Below, piece by piece: positions 59,410 through 64,000 of a stretch of 64,000 nucleotides of DNA. The translations under genes were made by a program, and so were the position numbers. This DNA comes from Clostridia bacterium (GTDB taxonomy: Bacteria; Bacillota; Clostridia; Christensenellales; Borkfalkiaceae). The notes under the pieces are model-generated. The model did no database searches, had not been told where the DNA came from, and saw only the letters and a list, made by a program, of their open reading frames with translations. Each line of letters begins with the position of its first letter. Position 1 is the first letter of the stretch. Location: assembly GCA_013316055.1 (NCBI GenBank), contig WSNM01000004.1, forward strand, positions 1 to 64,000, written 5' to 3'.

Positions 59410-60756
59410 TCAACCGCAGTTTTCAAGTATTCTTGCGCACAAAAGCTTGCACGCAAGCGCACAGCCCTCCTCGCTTTTGCCCTCCGCCATAACCCGCACA
59501 ACACGCTCTGTGCCGGAGGGGCGCGCTATAATCCTTACGTCAAGCTCTCTTTCAAGCTTTTCCGCAAGCTTCAAAACGCCTTCCATGGCGGCGGTCTTAT
59601 CTGTTACGGGCACGCTTATCGCCGTCTGCGGCAAGCTTTTATACCCGCGAAGTAATTCGGAAAGCGCCTGCTTCTTCTCAACAACCGCCTCCATAAGCAT
59701 AATGGCGGTAAGCAGTCCGTCGCCCGTGGTTTCGTATTTGGAAAAAACTATATGCCCGCTGCGCTCGCCGCCCAGAACCGCGCCGTGCTTAGTCATAGCG
59801 TCCCACACGTTTTTGTCGCCCACGTCGCATAAAGCGCAGCATATTCCCGCCGCTTTCAGACCTTTAATAAGCCCGCCGTTGCTCAAAACGGTGCACACAA
59901 GTCTGTCGCCGGCAAGCAGATTTCTGTCTTTAAGATACCGCGCAAGAATATACATTTCCTCGTCGCCCGTCACAACCTCGCCGCGCTCGTCAACGGCAAT
60001 GCATCTGTCCGCGTCGCCGTCGAAGGCAAAGCCTATATCCAGCGAGTTTTCCCTCACCAGCCTCTGCAACGCCTCGCATTTTGTCGAGCCGACGTTCTCG
60101 TTCACGTTCTCGCCGTTCGGGCAGTCGCCTATAACAAAGGTCTTTGCGCCAAGCGCGTCAAACACACTGCGCGCAATGCTGAACGCGCTTCCGTTTGCCC
60201 CGTCAAGCCCCACGCGCAAGCCCTTATAGGAGCAGGTCGCAAGCGAAATAAGGTGCCCGATATATCTGTTTCTGCCGGAAACATAGTCCACCGTCCGCCC
60301 GATTGCCTTGCCGCTTGCAAAGGGTATATCCGCACCGTCAAAGGCGGAAAAATCCCCGTCGAGGTAGTCCTCCACAATACGGATAACTTCGTCCTCCATT
60401 TTTTCGCCCTGACCGTTCAACAGCTTTATGCCGTTGTCGTAGTACGGGTTATGGCTTGCGGAAACCATAATTCCGCAATCGAAGCCGTCGCACCTCGTGA
60501 CGAACGAAACGGAGGGAGTGGTGGTAACGTGCATAATATACGCGTCCGCGCCGGAGGCAGTCAGCCCCGCCGCAAGCGAGTATTCAAGCATATACGAGGA
60601 CAGCCTTGTGTCCTTGCCGATAACCGCGCGGCACTTGCTCTTCAGCCGCTCGCCGAAGTACCAGCCCAAAACTCTGCCCACCTTAAAGGCGTGCTCCGCC
60701 GTAATAAAAACGCCCGCCTCGCCGCGGAAGCCGTCCGTCCCGAAATATTTCCCCGT
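59410..60756 (-). CDS. glmM: Phosphoglucosamine mutase, apparent ACG start
   Basis: 448 residues if started at ACG (60756-60754), seven bases after GGAGG. The frame then reads GKYFGTDGFRGEAG, the invariant GlmM N terminus, and gives the family's normal length. The nearest standard start in frame is a GTG at 60681, which would delete the conserved FGTDG loop. Other signatures: SASHNPYYDNG (phosphoserine), FDGDADRC (metal), GGERSGH and RPSGTERVVRV. It converts glucosamine-6-phosphate to glucosamine-1-phosphate, next step after GlmS. Confidence 0.9.
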   Translation of the reverse strand, partial: TGKYFGTDGFRGEAGVFITAEHAFKVGRVLGWYFGERLKSKCRAVIGKDTRLSSYMLEYSLAAGLTASGADAYIMHVTTTPSVSFVTRCDGFDCGIMVSASHNPYYDNGIKLLNGQGEKMEDEVIRIVEDYLDGDFSAFDGADIPFASGKAIGRTVDYVSGRNRYIGHLISLATCSYKGLRVGLDGANGSAFSIARSVFDALGAKTFVIGDCPNGENVNENVGSTKCEALQRLVRENSLDIGFAFDGDADRCIAVDERGEVVTGDEEMYILARYLKDRNLLAGDRLVCTVLSNGGLIKGLKAAGICCALCDVGDKNVWDAMTKHGAVLGGERSGHIVFSKYETTGDGLLTAIMLMEAVVEKKQALSELLRGYKSLPQTAISVPVTDKTAAMEGVLKLAEKLERELDVRIIARPSGTERVVRVMAEGKSEEGCALACKLLCARILENCG

Positions 60757-60804
60757 AAAACTACCTCCGTTCCCCGCATATCAGCCGCAACGCATATAAT
60801 CCGC

Positions 60805-60891
60805 AAGCATATGCATAATATGAAAAATGCTTTCCCGCACAAATCACTCCCAAAGCATATGCACCGAAAAATTGCATAATAAAGCATATGC
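60805..60891. repeat. Three copies of AAGCATATGC
   Basis: AAGCATATGC at 60805-60814, 60853-60862 and 60882-60891, each containing the palindrome GCATATGC. They lie upstream of glmM, opposite ktrB, and could be operator sites for one of these genes. No gene in 60757-61098 otherwise. Confidence 0.5.
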
Positions 60892-60923
60892 CTTGCAATA
60901 AAAATGTGTTAACGCGCATATTA

Positions 60924-61005
60924 CCCCCTGCCCTCGGCGGGGGGGGATTAAGGGGGGTGGCATCAAACCCCAACGGTCACCCCGCCCCCAAAACTCCCAA
61001 CCGCA
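60924..61005. other. G-run/C-run intergenic tract
   Basis: A strand-biased stretch: CCCCCTGCCCTCGGC, then runs of eight and six G, then C-rich sequence. It can fold on itself and looks like the low-complexity intergenic inserts of some Clostridia. No coding potential is supported. Confidence 0.35.
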
Positions 61006-61013
61006 TAAAATTA

Positions 61014-61042
61014 TTGACAATAAAATTGCCGTGTGCTAAAAT
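61014..61042 (+). promoter_or_regulatory. Sigma-A promoter of ktrBA
   Basis: TTGACA (61014-61019), 17-bp spacer, TAAAAT (61037-61042). Leader of about 50 nt containing near-repeated GCGTTTT(T)AAGCG elements. No recognisable riboswitch. Confidence 0.75.
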
Positions 61043-61098
61043 AAACGCGTTTTTAAGCGCAAGGGCTTGCGTTTTAAGCGTTATAAGGCATAGCTTAA

Positions 61099-62445
61099 AT
61101 GAAGAAAAAAATCAGATTAAAACTTTCCGTGTGGCAGTTTCTGGCGCTCGGCTATTTAACGGTAATTCTGGTCGGCAGCGTTTTGCTTGTTTTGCCGTTC
61201 GCGTCAAAGGACGGAAATTCCACAAGCTATTTAAACGCGCTGTTTGTCGCAACCTCGGCAACGTGCGTAACGGGACTTACGCCGCTGGATACGGGCGCTC
61301 ACTGGTCGCTGTTCGGGCAGCTTGTCATTCTCATTCTTATCCAGACGGGCGGGCTCGGGTTTATGAGCTTCGTTTCCTCAATCTTTTTAATGTTCCGCCA
61401 CAAAATGGGTCTTTACGAGCGCAAGGCGCTTATGTCCGCGGCGGGCAGTAAAAAATACGAGGGCTTAACCCCGCTTTTAAAGCGCATATTCATAGGCACC
61501 GCCATTTTCGAGGTAGCCGGCGCGGCGCTTTTGTCAATCCGCTTCTGCCGCGACTACGGCGGCATAGGCGTGTATTACGCGCTGTGGCACTCGGTTTCCG
61601 CATTCTGCAATGCGGGCTTCGACCTTGTGGGAATCGGCGGCACCTCTCTCTCGGCGTACGCTACCGACCCGTTGGTATCTCTCACCGTGTGCACGCTTAT
61701 AATTATGGGCGGGCTCGGCTTCTGCGTCTGGGGCGACGTAATCGACGCAAAATGCCGCCTTAAAAGAATGCAGCTCAACACCAAGGTCGTGCTGTTCGTC
61801 AGCGCGCTGCTGCTTGTCCTTTCCACCGGTCTTTATCTTTTGTTCGAGTGGAAAAATCCCTCCTATTCGGGCTATAATTTCTGGCAAAAGCTGCTCTGTT
61901 CCTTCTTCAACGCCACCACGACAAGGACGGCGGGCTTTTTCACCACCGACCCCGCAACCCTTTCCGACAGCGGCTATCTGCTTACTCTTATATTAATGTT
62001 TATAGGCGGCAGCTCCGGCTCTACGGCGGGCGGCATCAAGGTCGGCACCTTCGCCGTGCTTATAATGGGTATGTTCGGCGTGTTCCGCGGCTACCGCGAC
62101 ATTAATATCGGCAGTAAAAAACGCATAGACTATTCCCTTTTATCGCAGGCGCTTGCAATCTTCGCGGCGTGCCTTATGATGGTTTTGCTGTCCACCCTCG
62201 TCATCTGCGCAATCGAGCCGAACAAGGACATTTTTACGGAAGTGCTGTACGAATGCGTTTCGGCAATGGGCACCGTCGGCTTAACGCAGGGCCTTACCGC
62301 AAGGCTTACGGTCGCTTCGAGGATAATTATTATATTCTTAATGTACGCGGGCAGAGTGGGCATATTAACGCTCGCGCTCGCCTTCGGAGAAAAGCGCACC
62401 CCCTCGGGCGTACGCAAGCCGATAGACACTCTTCTGATAGGCTAA
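61099..62445 (+). CDS. ktrB: Potassium uptake channel subunit KtrB/TrkH
   Basis: 448 residues, the usual KtrB length. Four membrane-pore-membrane repeats with selectivity-filter segments CVTGLTPLD, CNAGFDLVG, TRTAGFFTT and MGTVGLTQG, each with the conserved Gly. Forms the membrane pore for Na-dependent K uptake, gated by the KtrA ring. The promoter is typical, the ribosome site weak (AAGG). The ktrA gene follows 66 bases downstream, presumably in the same transcript. Confidence 0.93.
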   Translation: MKKKIRLKLSVWQFLALGYLTVILVGSVLLVLPFASKDGNSTSYLNALFVATSATCVTGLTPLDTGAHWSLFGQLVILILIQTGGLGFMSFVSSIFLMFRHKMGLYERKALMSAAGSKKYEGLTPLLKRIFIGTAIFEVAGAALLSIRFCRDYGGIGVYYALWHSVSAFCNAGFDLVGIGGTSLSAYATDPLVSLTVCTLIIMGGLGFCVWGDVIDAKCRLKRMQLNTKVVLFVSALLLVLSTGLYLLFEWKNPSYSGYNFWQKLLCSFFNATTTRTAGFFTTDPATLSDSGYLLTLILMFIGGSSGSTAGGIKVGTFAVLIMGMFGVFRGYRDINIGSKKRIDYSLLSQALAIFAACLMMVLLSTLVICAIEPNKDIFTEVLYECVSAMGTVGLTQGLTARLTVASRIIIIFLMYAGRVGILTLALAFGEKRTPSGVRKPIDTLLIG

Positions 62446-62511
62446 CCTTCCCCAAAATAACCCCCAAACATAATAAACTCCCGCATATATGCGGGTCAAC
62501 GGAGATATAAA

Positions 62512-63165
62512 ATGAAGTCTGTTCTTTTAATAGGACTTGGAAATTTCGGTCAGGCGCTCGGCGAAAGGCTTAAAAATATGGGCGACGAGGTTATGATTGT
62601 CGACAGAAACGAGGATTTGATTAACTCGCTTTCCTCAAAATACACAGGCGCGGCAATCGCCAACTGTATGAATGTGGACAACCTAAAAGCCCTCGACATT
62701 CCGTCCTTCGACGCGTGCGTTGTCGCTATCGGCGACGATTTTCAAAGCTCGCTCGAAATCACCTCGAATTTAAAGGATTTGGGCGCGAAATATGTCGTTT
62801 CCCGCGCTAATACCGAAATTCAGCGCAAATTCCTTCTGCGCGTCGGCGCGGACGAGGTAGTCTACCCCAACCGCGACATTGCGGAAAAGCTTGCCGGCAA
62901 GCTCAATTCCAAGCGCGTATTCGACTATGTCGAATTAGACGCCGAGCACGGCATTTTCGAGATAGCCGTCCCCCAGCGCTGGTACGGCAAAAACTTAGTG
63001 GACGCCAACCCCCGCGGCAAGTTCGGTCTTAACGTGCTTACTATAAGAAAGGGCAAGGACATCACCCCCCTCCCCGGTCCTACCTACGTTTTCGAGGAGG
63101 GCGACCATATGCTCGTATTCGGCGAAACGGACGCAATCATCAAATTCACCAACAAAAACAAATAA
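62512..63165 (+). CDS. ktrA: Potassium uptake regulatory subunit KtrA
   Basis: 217 residues, an RCK protein. Rossmann domain with GLGNFGQALGERL and the ribose-binding acid VDRNEDLI, then RCK_C (about 135-217). It forms an octameric ring under KtrB, controlled by ATP/ADP and, in many Firmicutes, by c-di-AMP at RCK_C. ACGGAG ribosome site; a short palindrome CCCGCATATATGCGGG lies in the ktrB-ktrA gap. Confidence 0.93.
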   Translation: MKSVLLIGLGNFGQALGERLKNMGDEVMIVDRNEDLINSLSSKYTGAAIANCMNVDNLKALDIPSFDACVVAIGDDFQSSLEITSNLKDLGAKYVVSRANTEIQRKFLLRVGADEVVYPNRDIAEKLAGKLNSKRVFDYVELDAEHGIFEIAVPQRWYGKNLVDANPRGKFGLNVLTIRKGKDITPLPGPTYVFEEGDHMLVFGETDAIIKFTNKNK

Positions 63166-63171
63166 TTTTCC

Positions 63172-63194
63172 GCGGGCGTTTTCGCCCGCTTTTG
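63172..63194 (+). terminator. Intrinsic terminator after ktrA
   Basis: GCGGGCG (63172-63178) and CGCCCGC (63183-63189) with loop TTTT, then TTTT. It ends directly before the comFC ATG. Confidence 0.7.
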
Positions 63195-63196
63195 CT

Positions 63197-63919
63197 ATGC
63201 TTAAAAAAATCCGTAATACCCTGCGGGACGTGCTTTTCCCGCTCAATTACACCTGCGATTTATGCGGCAGAGAGGTTTTCGGCACAAATCTTTGCGACGA
63301 CTGCGCCAAAACGGTAACCTTCAACAACAAAACGACCTGCCCCGTCTGCGGCAGGAAAACCGTCCGCGCGGAAATCTGCCTCGAATGCAAAAGCTCCCCG
63401 CCAAAATACAAAAGGGCGGTTTCCGCAATAGTCTACGAGGGCGGCGGAATACGTCTTGTCGCGGACTTCAAAAACGGCAAGGCATATTTGAAGGAATTTT
63501 TCGCCGACAGGCTTGCGGAAAAGCTTAACCGTCTGCCCCCGCCCGACTGCATAGTCTACGTTCCCATGACCAAAAAATCGCTTAACGCAAGGGGCTATAA
63601 CCAGACAAAGCTGCTCGCCAAAGCCGTTTCCAAGCGCACAAATACGCCCGTAATTTACGACGCAGTCGAAAAGGTTAAGGACACCGCCGCGCAAAAGGGA
63701 CTTACCCGCCGCGAGCGCCGCGAAAATTTGAAGGGCGCCTTCAAGGCGGTAAAAAGGGAAAGCCTTGCAGGCAAGTCCGTGCTTGTTATAGACGACGTGC
63801 TTACCACGGGCGCAACCGCGGACGAGGTCTGCTCGGCAATATTAAAGGCGGGCGCGGCGCAGGTTTACTTTGCCTCTGTCGCGTCTGTCGAATACAAAAC
63901 AATTCCGCAAAGCAAATAA
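63197..63919 (+). CDS. comFC: ComF-family phosphoribosyltransferase-like protein
   Basis: 240 residues. N-terminal zinc-ribbon with CDLCGREVFGTNLCDDCAK and CPVCGR...CLECK (about 16-65), then a PRTase fold whose PRPP loop is SVLVIDDVLTTGATADE (about 190-206) and RGYNQTKLLAKA. ComFC takes part in handling incoming DNA in natural transformation of Firmicutes. No other competence genes are in the window (comFA is absent; the SF2 helicase at 54751 is not it). It begins three bases after a terminator, with no clear Shine-Dalgarno. Confidence 0.88.
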   Translation: MLKKIRNTLRDVLFPLNYTCDLCGREVFGTNLCDDCAKTVTFNNKTTCPVCGRKTVRAEICLECKSSPPKYKRAVSAIVYEGGGIRLVADFKNGKAYLKEFFADRLAEKLNRLPPPDCIVYVPMTKKSLNARGYNQTKLLAKAVSKRTNTPVIYDAVEKVKDTAAQKGLTRRERRENLKGAFKAVKRESLAGKSVLVIDDVLTTGATADEVCSAILKAGAAQVYFASVASVEYKTIPQSK

Positions 63920-63922
63920 TAC

Positions 63923-63967
63923 AAGCCGCGCTTGTTTTGCAACTGCAAAACAAGCGCGGCTTTTTTC
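63923..63967 (+). terminator. Intrinsic terminator of comFC
   Basis: A stem of about 18-19 bp (63923-63941 with 63944-63962), then TTTTTT. Nothing else is seen to the window end. Confidence 0.9.
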
Positions 63968-64000
63968 GTATACCCGACTATTTTTTATCCTTCGGCAGTC

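Noticed and set aside
60642..60973. Two short overlapping minus-strand frames upstream of glmM
   Set aside because: They run through the GCATATGC repeats and the G-run, and one overlaps glmM out of frame; no family resemblance.

Overview
The window looks like the chromosome of a low-to-mid GC Gram-positive anaerobe, most likely a gut Clostridia (Bacillota). The signs are many lipobox lipoproteins, KtrAB-type potassium uptake, GPH and CUT1 sugar transport, AraC-type sugar regulators, near-consensus sigma-A promoters and no outer-membrane genes. The species cannot be fixed from sequence alone. Gene functions below come from reading motifs, not from database searches.

Layout. 1-13.9 kb is mostly housekeeping: small membrane proteins, an NlpC/P60 lipoprotein, a DUF1858 protein, an M3 oligopeptidase, an Lsa-like ABC-F protein behind a leader-peptide/terminator attenuator, an NptA-type Na/phosphate symporter, trmL, rdgB, a YfcE-like phosphodiesterase and a phosphoglucomutase. 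13.9-34.2 kb is a glycan-use locus: beta-helix lipoprotein, membrane-anchored GH3, a 4-TM partner, a BIG2-repeat lipoprotein, a tandem SGNH esterase, an anchored sialate-O-acetylesterase-like protein, uxuB, uxuA, a GPH symporter, an AraC regulator and a GH2 enzyme. Four promoters here share one geometry: two TGCA/TGCT half-sites 22 bp apart, 1 nt, then the -35 box. 34.2-46.6 kb is a second locus: a CUT1 ABC importer (binding protein, two permeases, ATPase), two carbohydrate-binding lipoproteins, a secreted ADP-ribosylglycohydrolase-like lipoprotein, a TIM-barrel glycosidase-like protein and a second divergent AraC regulator.

46.7-49.9 kb is an AT-rich 3.1 kb island lying inside a split tRNA-Ser(UGA) gene. 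The 3' half is at the left end and the 5' half at the right end, and both carry the 7-bp core CTTGAAA. Cargo is an inducible-type catA with leader peptide and SD-sequestering hairpin, a Vat/XAT acetyltransferase, a small zinc-ribbon protein, a truncated ATPase and an intact tRNA-Ser(UGA). No integrase remains.

49.9-64 kb returns to core genes: a RadC-like protein, secreted and membrane proteins of unknown function, a tyrosine-phosphatase-like protein, an SF2 helicase with two TM helices, glmS, glmM (apparently starting at ACG), ktrB, ktrA and comFC. Several genes across the window (4293, trmL, rdgB, araC at 31307, 52436, 53895, 54751) have sigma-A promoters so close to the start codon that their mRNAs should be leaderless or nearly so.
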